Shown piece by piece: positions 33,992-47,722 of a stretch of DNA of 64,000 nucleotides. How positions within the stretch are numbered: the stretch's first letter is position 1; each line of letters starts with the position of its first letter. A program made the translations under genes and the position numbers. The notes under the pieces were generated by a model. It was not told the DNA's origin. It saw only the letters and a list, made by a program, of their open reading frames with translations, and did not search any database. The stretch is from Caprella mutica. Taxonomy: Eukaryota; Arthropoda; Malacostraca; Amphipoda; Caprellidae. Location of the stretch: contig CANNZV010002339.1 in the NCBI GenBank assembly GCA_947561585.1, forward strand, positions 1-64,000, in the 5' to 3' direction.

Positions 33992-34470
33992 CTATCCTGA
34001 AGCTGTCTGGTGAATGGAGGAGAAGGGGGTGGAGCCTCTTAATTGGATCTGTTGTAATTTTGATTTTTAATTGTCTTTTATCATTTTCTAAACGCTAGTT
34101 TCAATTTCGGAGGATAGCCCTAGAGGATAATGACTACGAGGTCTTAGATTTCGTGTTAGGTAGGCTCTTCGGCTACATTTATTGTCAATTCTTCATTCTC
34201 CTCTTCCATCCGCGAATGAAACCACATGGCGCTTTTCTTCCGTTTTTTCACATTCCTTGCTAATTGACAACTTTTACGGAGTAGCTTTTCTGTATCCATA
34301 AGCTTGGTCATCAACAGTGGTAGGTGACTTTGTTCATTTAGCTACTTTTCTATTTGGCTGCTTCTTTCAGTCCCTTGCATTTAAATTCCTTTTGACGTCG
34401 ATATGACTATTAGTTCTGAACGCTTACGATACACCTCTACAAAATTAATTAATTTAGCAGCCATTATATT
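33992..34470. repeat. Diverged duplicated block, copy 2
   Basis: Second copy of 32336-32840 at a spacing of about 1.66 kb, with many substitutions and small indels. Confidence 0.75.
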
Positions 34471-35184
34471 AGTATAAACTACCAATATACCATGAATAAC
34501 TCGTACCTCAAAACAAATATTAATTCATCAGCCTTACAAAAGAAGAAATAGAGGAGGGATGAATATTCTAAAAATACTAACTTTTTCTCCATCTTCTGGT
34601 CAAATATTGAATAAAAACAAGCCCTTATGTCTATTATGAATCATCGAATACCGTAATAGTATATCACGAGCGTTTTGATATTGATTGTCTCAAAGTTGAG
34701 TGGCTCACAGTTGCGTGGTTCATAGTTGAGGGGCTCATAGTTGCGTGGTCAGAAATCGACTTAAGGATTTTCTTGTGATCTCGGTTTCATGGCTCAAAGT
34801 TGATTCATGAGTGCTAAATCAAATTTGATCCAGTCCTTGAAATCGGTAACTAAAGTCAATTTTGATGTTAAAATTGCGTTCATCCGGTCAAATAGATGTT
34901 ATAAAGTGAAATAAATTATTTTTTTTAAATCAACTTTTTATTATATTTGAAAAAACAGAAAACAGTCTCGAAGTTGAGTTAAAGCCTTATGTAAAGTAGA
35001 AAATGAGCCAATGCAGGAAATGTAAAATTTGTATGATTTTCTGCATAAAGACCCCTTGGCAGTGTTTAAGGAATAAAAATTATTTTTCTGAAATCACATA
35101 TATGTTCATTTTCATAGTAAAATTACTCTCTAACTCAATTTTGAACCTCAATTTCGAAAGTGAATAAATCTCGTAAATTTGATT

Positions 35185-36825
35185 AAACGGATAATCTGTT
35201 AGTAAATATGTACGCTAATATGTATTAGAATGACACCAAACAAAGGAAATAAAAATCAGTGTTTTTTTCAGCTAAATAGATGAAAAATAGTAGGTGGCTC
35301 TAACTTGACTAAAAATTTTATATAGGTTATATGAAGTTGATGATGTGTAATTAGGCTATGATTATTAAATGACTGTGTAAGATCTTATTTAGATTAATTA
35401 AGTCAAATGTAAGAGCTACACACACAGAAAATCCAGAAAATTGCGATGAACATGCGTGGTCTTCAATTTTCTAGGTTGACACGATAAGTTTCAATATGGG
35501 ACGTTGGTTATTTATTACCTGAGTTGTGTATCCTTTTAAATCATTCCGATTACAAATTATCATTGAAGTTATCAATTTTTTTGATACTGACTGCTATTTC
35601 TAATATTTGAAAGTACCTCTCCGATTTGACAGGTATATTTAGCGCCCAGTATTACCTCACTTTGGATATAAAATTTGTTCCATGGTGGTACTGAAGCTCG
35701 GTTACCAATAAAAGGTCGGCTTTCAGCCTTTCAACGACTGGCCTAGGTACACAGAACCACTCGAATTACATCATTCTCGAATATTGGCAGCTGGGATGCG
35801 TGTTCTCAAGCAATAAAAACCTCTCTTACAAACGGAAAACATGCAACGGGCACGGGTTTGTAGCTCCTGTCAGTGCCAATAGCCGTCAATGCAGCTCCGT
35901 CTATCCCTTCCAATCATGGAGATCTGCTCCGTGTGTACCTAAGGATTCACGCTCCATTAAAACAAAATGTTACCAATCACATAACATTATTCTACGCTGC
36001 AGAAATCTTTCCTCCTCCGAATCTGTTCGATAAACCAAACATCGGATGATTTTATTAAATCGTTAGGCATCCGGCGGATTGATTCGACTCGAAAACAACT
36101 CTATTTTTGTGTTTGTCTCAATCGAGTATATTTGCTTTAGGTAATTCCAGGGACTATCACCCTTAAATCTCTGCTCAGTCTTTCAGCCAAGGAAGAAGAA
36201 CCTTCCAGAGATGTTTGTGAGCGCTGAAGACAACTGAACAAACTCGCACAAATCCACCCACCGAAGAATAACACACCCAAATTGAGTTATAGATGAAATG
36301 CAGCGACTGTCCTGCTCAACAAATTGCTGAATACGAATGATGATAAATACAGAGCCAATCTGTTTCCAAGACGTTTTAGAAGTGGGAATGCCATTGTCAC
36401 GACTAAAAACCTAATGATAAATCTTATGACAAACTACACACACCATCATTAGAGTACCCTTGCAGCTAATCTTTACACAATGACCATTGTCCGACGAAGA
36501 AATGGTGAAAGCATCCAACACTTCATTACGCCTCATCTTTCATCTCGAAATGTTGACAACGTGAAGTTTTAGGCTTATGTTACACAGATAAAAAATGTAG
36601 TGGGAACATAAAGAATTGAATGAGATTCTACAAGAGCTAAGTTTTTTTTACACAGTTTATCTAGATAATTTACGCTATTTAGTCTCAAGGTAATCCATGT
36701 TTAAAAATGTGGCAAAAAATACCTAATCAATTTATTAACCAAAATTATTACCTTAAGTTAATTTAATCTATTTTTCGGATAATTTCAAGACTATATACAA
36801 GTATGATAGAATAATTATATGCCCT
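35185..36825. other. Intergenic, moderately GC-balanced around 35.7-36.5 kb
   Basis: Less AT-rich than its neighbours, but without a frame longer than 77 codons and without repeat structure. It could contain conserved non-coding DNA; nothing specific can be supported. Confidence 0.4.
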
Positions 36826-36828
36826 GAG

Positions 36829-36880
36829 ATAAATTATGGCGGGGCCAAAGAAAATTGAGTTGGGTCCACCCTTAATTGAT
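36829..36880. repeat. Dispersed GGGGCC hairpin element
   Basis: AAATTATGGCGGGGCCAAAG then AAAATTGAGTTGGGTCCACC: one good arm and a decayed second arm. Confidence 0.6.
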
Positions 36881-37026
36881 TAACTTAATGATTTACTATA
36901 GCTTAAATACAAAAAAGTATATTTAAATTTGAATATCATAGTTATTTGGCTGATTTTTTCTACCACACTCTGAAACATGGCACCTGTGACACTGGGAGGT
37001 TTTGAAGGGTTTCCCTTTACAATATA

Positions 37027-37200
37027 CAGGGTGTCCACAAACCTTGGCCACATTTTGACGCATACTAGAAAATTAATAGTATTACCAAAAAGCTAGTCAA
37101 CTTAGTTTTAAAATAGTATCAGTTTTATCTTACTACAAATCAACCCCAGTAGATATGAAGACTTAAAATGTGGCCAAGAATTAAGGAATGATTCACCTTG
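37027..37200. mobile_element. MITE with TTGGCCACATTTT inverted ends
   Basis: CAGGGTGTCCACAAACCTTG then GCCACATTTT at the left, AAAATGTGGCCAAG with CACCTTG at the right; preceded by TA. A diverged fragment (TTTCATCTTACTACCAATTT ... GACCTGAAATGTGACCAA) lies at 52205-52313. Confidence 0.65.
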
Positions 37201-37642
37201 CAGACTATAGATAATCAATAAGAAGCGTGAATATTTTGTTTGTTACACTTAGTGATATGTTTGTACGTTAACTTTGCTTGGCAAGTTTCTTATTTGTTAC
37301 TGAACTTTGATATTATTCCAGTAGGAATAAGTTCATCCGACCATAAACTACATAGCTCGATAAATATGTATCCTTTGTATATTAACACACTCTAGATTAA
37401 TCTATTTCGCCTTTGAATACATTAACAAAGGAATTCTAAACCAGAGACATAATAATTCGGGTTAGCTGTTCGATTCTCACATTTCGGTACAATAATAATT
37501 CGCTAGCTCTAGATTGCCATGTTTATTTACCTGGTAAATAGCTCATGAATTACCTCCTATGAAGGATACCTTACCAATTCATCCTTAAGGAATATTAGTT
37601 TCGAATATAAGGTATTGAATAGTGCTCCTTTGTTAGTTAGTA

Positions 37643-37879
37643 CAGTAGAATTCATCTGTAATAAAATCCTCTATAGTGAATTTAGAGTCCTGAGTAAGGA
37701 AGTAGCCTGTAAAGTGAACAAATTTTCTTTAGTCTCCCATAAAATGGCCATTAGTTTTCTAAAACTAATGGTTATTCAGGGAAGACTAAAGAAAATTTGT
37801 ATACTGCACAGGCTATTTCCTCACTAAGGACTGTACATTCACTATACAGGATTTCACAATAGAGTGGTTTGCCATACTG
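37643..37879. mobile_element. Foldback MITE, pogo/Tigger-like, copy 2
   Basis: CAGTAGAATTCATCTGTAAT at the left after TA, and GCCATACTG at the right. Arms with CTATAGTGAATTTAGAGTCC, GTAAGGAAGTAGCCTGT and AATTTTCTTTAGTC pair with their inverted copies around the centre TTAGTTTTCTAAAACTAA near 37750-37770. Homologous to 10421-10660. Confidence 0.78.
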
Positions 37880-39425
37880 GTAAATCGTACTGCTTAGTTC
37901 TAATTTATTGAACTATTGTCAGTCGAACTAAATCGTATTGTTTTTAGTCCTATTAAATCTTTCTGTTTTAAGTTTCAGTAAATCATACGGTTTAAATTCT
38001 CTGTCTATAAACAGACTTTTGTTATTGCTTCTAAAAACTTAGGTTAAGATAGAAATCTCTTGGAGAACTTTCTGTTGATCAATTTACAAAGTTGGTGTGG
38101 TTAATCCCTGCTGCGTATATCGTTCTGATGGTTGAGAGACATGATGAATCATAATCGACTACAGATTGTCTATAAACTGCGCTGATCTCTTCTCTGTCGC
38201 GAGATCTATTGTTTTCTGAAACTTGGTTGCTATTTCGATTGAAATCTTTTTTCATTATATATATCTGATAATTATTCGTCTTTTAGGATATCAGGATGAT
38301 AGCAAACTTCTAATTAACAATGGATGAATGACATTTACAAATAATCCAATTTTTTTATCGCTACATCATAAAAAATTGAAAATTTCATCAAAAAAAATTT
38401 CATCAAATTTTTTTATAAATATAGAAGATATTTCCAGTAATTTCTTCTGCAAATGAACTTGTCTTTATGTAACTGTATGTTAGATTATTGCGAAGGAAAG
38501 AATTGTAGTTAGCCCACTATTACATATGACTTATGGTACCATTTTCATTGAATAGAGTGAGGCTATAAAATAGGGTGTAGCGTCGACACTCCTGAAGTTG
38601 ACTGTTTTCTGTCAATCAAGCATATGCACTCTTGATGTACCATCCGCATCTTTTTATGGTCCATTCGGCCCCGAGCACCTTCATATATCTCCAGTGTCAC
38701 CCTTCAGTCATTGCTCTTGAAGGCCAGCCTTGACACTACCCCGAAAGAATAGATCCCGGTCTTAACTCCTTTAAACTCTTTCGACAAAAACCTACCTCAC
38801 ATGAATCATCCTCTGGTCTTTGTATTTTTAGGTGTATCATTAGCCCCTCGTGAATTTGAGGCTAATATATCCGACTTGTAGGGAATATTCCTGCTATTCC
38901 TTGATCTACGACCGGGACTCAATGATCCATTCATGAAATTTATGGCCTATTAGAATCACGGAAAGCCTGGCTTGGCCACAATGACACACAGTATCTACAT
39001 AATGTTGATCAAGGTATTAACATGGACCTAATATTCTAATTGCTCTATGGAGGGGATTTAAGAGAAGGAACTGGTTTGAAGTCATACCTAATAGTGTTTG
39101 ATGTACTATTTAAGAAAATTTTATATAATAATGGCACATTATTTATAGTTCCTTGTTTATAATTTTGAAAATATTTCAGTGTTTACGTTTTTATTCAGAA
39201 ATATTAATTCTTTGATAGTTCATAGATAAATATTACCTCTTTTTTCTGGTTTGATGAATAAAACTTTATATTAAAACTTTAGTTAGTATGAATATTAATC
39301 CATTCATGCACAAAGCTGACTTTGAATAAAAATATTTAAAATATAATCAAAGAACGTGAATTTTTTTTACAAGATAATCACATTCATACGTGACCTTAAC
39401 TGCAATATTATTATAAGATTCGCAG
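37880..39425. other. Intergenic DNA, nothing recognised
   Basis: 38.6-38.95 kb is slightly GC-richer but has no frame or RNA signature. Confidence 0.5.
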
Positions 39426-39428
39426 TTA

Positions 39429-39627
39429 AGGTAAGTTATTAATTATCGGTCAGTTTCACATTTTCGGACACATAAGAAAAAATATATTATAATAATTATT
39501 TTCTTTTAGTTGGTATCCATGATACCTGCAGATATCATGGATACCAACTAAAATAAAATAATAATTATTATATATTTTTCTTATGTGTCCGAAAATGTTT
39601 AACAGACCGATAATTGAGAACTTACCC
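39429..39627. mobile_element. Foldback MITE family F (TA target), copy 1
   Basis: 199 bp, almost perfectly self-complementary over its whole length: AGGTAAGTTATTAATTATCG ... TTTCACATTTTCGGACACAT at the left and the reverse complement at the right, flanked by TA (39427-39428, 39628-39629). The centre is a 38-bp palindrome (39510-39547) built from TTGGTATCCATGATACC around CTGCAG. Related elements: 61465-61672, and a solo arm at 53434-53500. Confidence 0.9.
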
Positions 39628-40027
39628 TACAATATATGACCTTTGAACATCATTCCATGCATTTCTCTATCTGCAGTCAATATCTCCATGAGAATAAAGT
39701 AATTATCTCTTCATCTCTTGCTAGTTTCGCAAGGTTCTCTCCCTCCATTGTGACTACATTTCAAAATAACTTTCTAAGAACAGACTTTGGAGTGATCTTA
39801 CAAAGACATCCTTGTACACTTCCCACTACTTCGTGACTGAAAATATATACCCTTTTGTCAAAAAGATTATATTGATTTTTAATTTCATTGAAATATGCTT
39901 TGTTGGGTTAGCGAAAAAAAAATTAAGCAACGATTTTTTTTTTAATTTTAAATTCTTTCGATAGGTTATAGATTTTTTAATGATTATGTTAATTTTTTAG
40001 TGTATTTTCATTTAATATTTTTAAATT

Positions 40028-40210
40028 TATGAATAACATGACATTTTGTAACTCTCGTACGTTCCCCATAAATACCCATAATTCCCATACCTTCATATCC
40101 CCCCCCCCACACACACACACCGAACCCCCACTCCCCCATATCTCGCAGCAATATCTCCATATCCATCCTCACCTGCCCATATCACCCCCCCCCCTTCCCC
40201 CCATTCTAGC
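40028..40210. repeat. C-tract and CA-rich low-complexity region
   Basis: Runs of C9-C11 (about 40100-40108 and 40187-40195) and (CA)5 with further CCCC groups. The 112-codon plus frame is His/Pro-rich because of this composition. Confidence 0.8.
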
Positions 40211-40388
40211 GTACGCTTTACCTTGTCTCGCTGACCTCCTGGTGACGTTCCCGCGCTTTGCTCATCGTATCGTGTGTGCACTACTCCGCTACACATGGCA
40301 CTCATGCACCAGTGTACTGGCCGTGCACAGTGCACATGCTACTCAACATTATGCTACGGCTACCTAGATAAGAATTACATTTAAAAAC

Positions 40389-40489
40389 GATCGTATCCAT
40401 GATACAGTTTATTTGGAAGATCGTATCCAAGATACAGTTTATTTGGAAGATCGTATACAAGAAACAATTTATTTGGTATCCTGGATACC
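40389..40489. repeat. 30-bp tandem repeat ending in GGTATCC palindrome
   Basis: Three units GATCGTATCCATGATACAGT + TTATTTGGAA (starts 40389, 40419, 40449), followed by TTGGTATCCTGGATACCAA at about 40474-40490. The units are built from the same GTATCCATGATAC core that forms the centre of the foldback elements. Confidence 0.8.
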
Positions 40490-40499
40490 AAGCCAGTAT

Positions 40500-41130
40500 C
40501 CCCGTCTCACGCGTTGCATAAGTTGCAACAAGCCATTAACAAGTACGGAGCTAGGTATTAAGTTTCGTCACTGATTTAGATCCATGTTTTAGATAACTCG
40601 AAGCTGAAGCTTCTCTTTGTTTCCATTGCACTTCTCTAATTTATTGAAAGCTAGTCAATTTGAACCATCACAAGAGTTTATATCGTGCTTCATTTTGTTT
40701 AGAACAGACGCGTATTCGTGACTGACAGAGTTAATGAAATTCAAAATGTATTCCCTTTGAAGCCTCATTTTGTTGGCAGTCAGTCAGTTATTCCCACGAA
40801 AATGCATGCAACTCGCTTGATGGCTTGAATTAGTTCCGTGTGCATTCTTTAACAATATTATTTATTAACAGGACCTATTTCCAAACATTGGCCCTTATCA
40901 TACCTAACGGAATTTGATCTTTGTGCCGTCCTCAGTTCATGAATTAAAAATGAATGAGAACTCTTTACCAAACAGGTTATTATGTTGAAAACTTGTGAGC
41001 CGTAGATCGGCATACCTGCGATTATAAAATAGTTAGGTTGTTCGAGAATCCAATAACTAAAGCCCGATTAAATGTTCCTCTTGCTTAATCCCGATATTTT
41101 CATTTCCATCTGATCTAATGTGTGTATAAC
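40500..41130. other. Intergenic DNA
   Basis: Nothing beyond average composition was seen. Confidence 0.45.
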
Positions 41131-41133
41131 AGA

Positions 41134-41430
41134 TGTCCAACTTAGGTATTCATGCAAAACACATCAAATGTTGTTACAAATTAGGTATTCAAGTTAAACA
41201 TACCCAATATTGTCCAAAATTGAATATATATAACTTAGGTATTCATGTAAAGTATACCCAACATTTTTTTCCAAAAAGAACCTAACTTAGGTATTCATGT
41301 TAAATATACCCAATGTTTTTATTTTCAAATAGAACCTAACTTAGGTATTCATGTTATAAACAGAACCAATATTGTCCCAGATAGAACAAAACTTAGGTTT
41401 CTATGTTGAAAAAAGTACCTAATGTTGCTT
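41134..41430. repeat. Approximately 62-bp degenerate tandem repeat, about 5-6 copies
   Basis: ACTTAGGTATTCATGT then A-rich then ATACCCAA(T/C)(A/G)TT recurs from about 41140 to 41420. Substitutions and indels are frequent, so this is an old array. Confidence 0.8.
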
Positions 41431-44400
41431 CATGCACTAACGGAATGTATGTGTGTCAAACGTACTCGATGCTGTCCCGGCTGTGACCCGAAGTGTGTGT
41501 GCAGGTATAATGTACCCGATGACGTCAGACTCTTCCCTAAGATGGTCAAAGTTGCTCATCTCCTTTGACCTCCAGAAGACTTTCCTTTTCTCCCACAAGC
41601 GTCTGCATATGAGAGTGTGACCTGCTAGGACAGACACTGCGCTTTCAAAGAGAAATCGAAAAGAAAATCAGATATGGAACTTTCCTCCAATCTCCCAGAC
41701 GAGATTTTATTATTCTCATCGCTTTTATTGTAAGAAGGAAATGATTTTCAAATGGAATTCTTATATTTTCTTTGATTTAGATTTGATAATTCTTATATGA
41801 TTTAATGATAATTTGAACTATTTTTCGTTCTGTTCATATTTAAAATTCAAAGCCATTTAGAGCAGATAGCAATATTTATATTGGTGATCAAATATTATAT
41901 TACCTACAATCTACAAACTGAATACATTTTTTTTCTTTCAATTTTAAAATCTAATGAAATATCTCGATCCGTAGGCTTCACTACTAAATTCTAGATAGAC
42001 TTATTGCATAAAATGTTACTTTAAAAAGTTTTGTTACATTTAGTATTTGTGAAAAATACTATACGTCTGCTGTGAATCATATTCATCAAAGAGTTTAATG
42101 GAAAGAGTTGGTAGTATTCATAACAAATTAGAATAAAAAGACGCGAGATATTCCCTTTTAAAATACTCGTCAGCTTGCAAACACTCTATGAATTCCTGCT
42201 ACATATCACATTTTTGCCAGAGTATAAAGTTCCATAAAAATAACTTCATCAAAGGAGCTGATTGATTTTATTAAATTTGAAACTCGCGCCTCGGTCATTC
42301 TCGGATTTTTGTATTTATATCTTTTTAGAATTCCGTCGAGGCTTCGAAACTTAAGGGGGGACGAAAAGAGAAGTTTGATGCTAAAGTATGCATTTGCCAG
42401 CGAACCTAAAGTCTACTCATTATTGAATCTTCTGAAGTTTTATCTTGTCAGGAACCTGCAGAAATGTGCTAGAAAATATTGGTATTTGTAGTGGACCTCG
42501 TCTTTAAAAACTGGTCCTGCAGCTACAAGTCTTCTTCAGAGTTCTTCCGCATGTTCACTCAATAGATGAAGGAGAGATCTTGTCAGGTGAATTCTGTAGA
42601 ACAGCAAACTTTGCACGATCATCGTGTCAGAATCGCACGAAAAGAAGGATCTTCCGAACTTTTGTGTTGCTTTTGGCATTCCCAACCATTGAGAAGATGC
42701 TGAGTCACGCCGGGACATCATCACGAGTAGCTTCATTGCCGATTACTCTGGATAAAAGCACGCTACTGATACTCCAGTTGGACACTCATCAGAGTACCAT
42801 TGTTCACGCATCATTCAGAATGTTATTAAATCTTTTACACTTTTTTCTAAAGCGTCTGATGATGAACAGAATGATTCCATTGTAATCTGTATGCGATAAT
42901 CAAAAATATTTTGAAGGTGTTACAAAAGTACCATTATGAGTTTTTGATGAAGGTGTATGGTAAGACGTATTCGTGTGATTAGATTCGCGGCTCAAGGCAG
43001 TGATCTGCATAAATTCTCCGAGTTTAAGTCTGTGTGGTCTGTAAATAACCATGCTACCTAATTGACTAGTCTCCATTTCTGCTATGCAAATCAATTGGCG
43101 TGGTCATTGTAGATAATCCTTTGATCAATATTCACACTCTGTGGAAATAGAAGCTGCGTGTCTGAGATTTGTTTTGTTAGTTTCATCCAGAGAGATCTTG
43201 CTCCTCGTTACGGTTGGCTTGGTAGCTGAGGCAGAAAAAGAGAACATGGAATTAGCTTCTGTTCTTTTTTCAGTCTCCATATGATATAGATCACCGAATC
43301 TAATTTACAAGGAAATATTGTCGGTTTTTATATACACATGAATTGCTGGTATTCAACTGGTAAAATTTTATCTGTATAATTGTAGTTTGAATAAAATTAT
43401 ATTTCAATTCAATTCATTGAATGATATTGTAAAAGAATCACTGGAATGTATAGTATATATCTATTTCTTCTAAGCTGATCACTTGTTTTTTTTCTATCCT
43501 TTTCTTCTCCTCTCCCCATTTAAAATCTCTCGGCAGGAATTTAGGTTCGATTTATTCGGCAGGATTTACATTAAAGTGGGGGTAATACCTTTCTAGGAAC
43601 TTGATAGGCAGTGGTCAGTCATGAAGATGGTTCTCTTTTGAAATACAATTTATTATTTAAGGAGGCAATTGATGATAGCCATTCTTTATTGCCCATTTCA
43701 TCTGCTATTGGAATTAGTGTAAAAGCCGATTTAAAAAAATTGTATCAAAATTAGTTTAAAAAATGTACCTAGTATATCTTACTCAAAATTTATTTCATAG
43801 GTAGTTTTGCTCATATTTTAATTTGTAAGTGTAGGAGAAAAAACTAGAGCAGTGTATTTATAATTGTAATAGAAAATTAGGTACTAAAATAGAAAAAAAA
43901 AATTGGTTTTACCAGACAGGAAACCTAATTATAAATCTATTTCAAAATAATACCTATAACTCATACAAAATAGTAGGTGATGCTGATAGAGCTTGAAATG
44001 AAGTTAATGCTGACTATATCATCATGTAACATTTCTAACTTTTGAGCTAGTCTCCTTATAGTAGATACTTAGAAATGATAAACTTTTTACCGAGCGAGTC
44101 ATCATATTCAGTAACTTGATTGAAAACTAGTTAAAGTGCCCGGTTGAACAATCTACAGGACTACCTAGGGCAGTGATATGGCAGTCAGATAGTGTAGGCC
44201 TACCATCAATGTACATTTATCTACGATTGATCTTTGCCTTCGCTTTTCTGAGCACCTGTTGTGTATTTGCCCTCTAAGTTGATTGCTTTGTCTCCTCGGG
44301 GACTTGGGGTCACCGCCATTCACACCATCTCGATATCTCTGAAGTTAGGCAAATAATTAGCTTGATGGGCCATCACTCGATAATGGACTTTGGAGCATCA

Positions 44401-44655
44401 CACACTTTCACGATCAACAAAAGCCGATTATGGGATAAAATTGCAATCTGAGTCTTAGCGTAATTTGCCAAACTCTCCTTTATTGCGCATAAATTAGCAT
44501 ATATCGTTCGCCTTTTGTTTTCCACTTACTTGTTGTTTTCTATATGGATACCTCTTGGGTATGAAGTTTTAGTATGATTGGTTTTTTTAAATAGGGGGAA
44601 ACTTGGCAATGACACAATTTCTCCTCAGTGGAATAAGCCTTATAAACCACTGACC
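41431..44655. other. Intergenic DNA with no supported gene
   Basis: 42.5-42.9 kb holds overlapping frames on both strands (101 codons plus, 66 codons minus) in slightly GC-richer DNA. Neither shows a domain, splice signals or codon pattern that I can defend; a decayed transposon gene is possible. Confidence 0.4.
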
Positions 44656-44659
44656 AGAT

Positions 44660-44715
44660 GAATGTTATGGTAGGGCCATTGAAGATTAAGTATGGTACTC
44701 TCATATTTTCCAGTG
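44660..44715. repeat. Dispersed GGGGCC hairpin element
   Basis: GTTATGGTAGGGCCATTGAA then GATTAAG; the right arm is barely recognisable (TATTTTCCAGTG). Confidence 0.6.
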
Positions 44716-46915
44716 GGCTGAACTTATAGCTTTGCAAGATAAAAGTACATAATACACATGCTGGCCTATTTATTTAGCGATTCAGCATCATAATAAATTA
44801 TTAGTCATTTTCAGATATAAAATCTTTACACGAAAATAATACTTATAACAGAAAAAAAATTATCTAGAATTTTCCAAATTTTAAAAGAAAGAAATTTCAC
44901 AGATTTCAGAAATATTTTTTCATATTGAAAATTAGTTGACCATTACGTTTCCCCAGTTATCTTATTTTGAAACGTTGGTCATATTTTTGAAACAGTGTTT
45001 CTTATTGATATATAAAGTGGCCGAAAATGTAGTTCAAGACACTGCTATTTTCTTGCCACTGTACATTCGAATCAGGTTCAGTTTCCATTCGGGGCTGCAG
45101 TCATTACGAAGGTATTTTCAATCGGTGCCGCAGTCTGGACTCTCCTCTTTCAAACCGCATTACTCTACAGAAAAGCCTACGTGCAATTTTACTTCTTTCC
45201 CCAACGCTATAAAGCCCACAAGTTTCGAGAACTAATAGTGTTTCAGAAAAATATAAAGGAGTTCTGGTTGAATCGCAAAATTGTTGAGGAAACCGCTGGA
45301 CTTTTCGTGCTTCGTTTGGAAAATTGGTACAAAAATCTCCATAATTCCGGAGTGTTGTTTCTATTCCTTTTGCAATTGGAAGGTGAATTAGATTATTTTA
45401 CTAATTACCATTTTTCAATTGTACACTATCTGTATACTAGACTTTCAAAATACAAATTATCTATATGGATAAACCGTACTTGGTACAGTCTGTTAATCCA
45501 TTTCTACCTGCAAAAAGTACTCAAAAATTATTCTTATGCTAAAAGTAAACAAAAATTAAATTTTGGCTGATCACTCAATAATCCCCCTGTTAAATTTCTG
45601 TGTTAAATAATTATATATTTACTAATGATAATAACCCAATATAATTAGACATGATAGAAGAGGCTTGAGATTCACCAATATCGATTACCCAGATTTTTTT
45701 ATCGACTCCATCTCGTTTAGTTTTTAGCCATGTATCCCATTAATCAATCCCCTGCATATCCGTTACCCAAAACCCTTTTTTTTTCAAACTATATGTTGTT
45801 TTTAAAGCTCATCTCCCAAGGCAACATGTGGTGGCATAGCTACGCCACACTGTTTTCCTAACTACTCTGTATACACTATACACTCTCGCAAAAACTGCTT
45901 CTAAACGACTCTAAATTTAAATTTGATGCAAGCTCTCCCGCACCAGTGTTTGAGTAATTCATTATATTTGCTTGTACAGAGATTCGCTGGCTGAATGTGT
46001 TGACGTAAAACCTAGCAAAATGTTATTTCAAGTCCTTAAAGGAAAATTTTGAACCCAAAATTAGGTGTATTTCTTCAGAATTATAGATCCTTTATTGTAC
46101 TATAATCATTACTATATACAGATATTCGTATTTCAGACTTTGTGGAATACAAAGGCGATGTTATATACATAAGTACATCACAAGCTATTTCATCAGAACA
46201 CACAAAGTCGATAGCTCCATAAATAGTGTTTCAAGGGCTCACCATAAAGTCATGTCGCAAATGAGCATCTCACTCTTCTCATTTTTATAGTTTTTCACAA
46301 CATTTCAATTGTAGAGAGACGTGAAATAGTTCAAGAGACCATCGCTATGTCACACGGTGAGAAACTCCCTACATATCGTGTGTACGTACCATCACCTACA
46401 GAACTATCTAGACAGTATATACCATCTTCAGAATGATCTTCCTTCACTTATTTAAATTCATACATTTTACAATCACGTGATTTTTTTTCATTAAATTGAT
46501 TTCTATAATTTCATACCTAAATAAAAGAATTTATGTTTATTCTAAATCATCTCCTAGCATGTATGTCAGAATGTCTGTTAAACCCATATGTTTACTCATT
46601 CTTGCAAAATAAGAACACGCTAGAATCTTACGAAACCTGCTGTATTTTCTACATAGCTGTGGTGATAATAATCATGCAACGCCCCTTCGCTAAACTCTTG
46701 TTTTATTTCGTAGTTAGAAATTAAATGTCATTGACTTATGATAAAATACCCGAAATATTTTTTAGTTTTCTTATTTAAAACGAGCTCCGCATTTCATAGA
46801 TAAGAAACACGAATCTGATCATATCTATCATTTTTCTCTTTTTCAATCTTAGATACGCTGTGGAATTCTTTCATATTTAGCATTAATTATATTACTATGA
46901 CAATATAAATTTTCA
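44716..46915. other. Intergenic DNA
   Basis: Two overlapping plus frames (44936-45235, 45181-45570) are the longest non-repeat frames of the area. They show no start context, domain or splice support and I do not call them. Confidence 0.4.
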
Positions 46916-46935
46916 TATTTGGTACTGCATAAAGA

Positions 46936-47722
46936 ACAATATTCTATCGCTCACTGCTCACAATGGACACTATTCTATCGCTCACTGCGCACAATGGACA
47001 CTATTCTATCGCTCATTGCTCACAATGGACACTATTCTATCGCTCACTGCGCACAATGGACACTATTCTATCGCTCATTCCTCACACTGGACACAATTCT
47101 ATCGCTCACTGCACACAATGGACACTATTCTATCGCTCATTGCTCACAATGGACACTATTCTATCGCTCACTGCGCACAATGGACACTATTCTATCGCTC
47201 ATTCCTCACAATGGACACTATTCTATCGCTCACTGCACACAATGGACACTATTCTATCGCTCATTCCTCACACTGGACACAATTCTATCGCTCACTGCAC
47301 ACAATGGACACTATTCTATCGCTCATTGCTCACAATGGACACTATTCTATCGCTCACTGCACACAATGGACACTATTCTATCGCTCATTCCTCACAATGG
47401 ACACTATTCTATCGCTCATTGCTCACAATGGACACTATTCTATCGCTCATTGCTCACAATGGACACTATTCTATTGCTCATTGCTCACAATGGACACAAT
47501 TCTATCGCTCATTGCTCACAATGGACACTATTCTATCGCTCATTGCTCACGATGGACACTATTTTATCGCTCATTGCTCACACTGGACACTATTATATCG
47601 CTCATTCCTCACAATGGACACTATTATATCGCTCATTCCTCACAATGGACACAATTATATCGCTCATTGCTCACACTGGACACTATTCTATCGCTCATTG
47701 CTCACAATGAACACTCTATCAT
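46936..47722. repeat. 31-bp minisatellite with a six-unit higher-order repeat
   Basis: About 25 units of TCTATCGCTCATTGCTCACA + ATGGACACTAT. In the left half CTGC.CAC and TT.CTCAC variants alternate, and a six-unit block repeats exactly at 186 bp (CTCACACTGGACACAATTCT at 47081 and 47267). The right half is mostly TTGCTCAC units. All three plus frames are open because the unit has no stops, giving 242-263 codon pseudo-ORFs. Confidence 0.97.

Noticed and set aside
40029..40367. 112-codon His/Pro-rich ORF
   Set aside because: Composition is dictated by C runs and a CA microsatellite; an opposite-strand frame overlaps.
44936..45570. Pair of overlapping plus-strand ORFs
   Set aside because: AT-driven composition, no domain or splice signals, different phases without a plausible junction.
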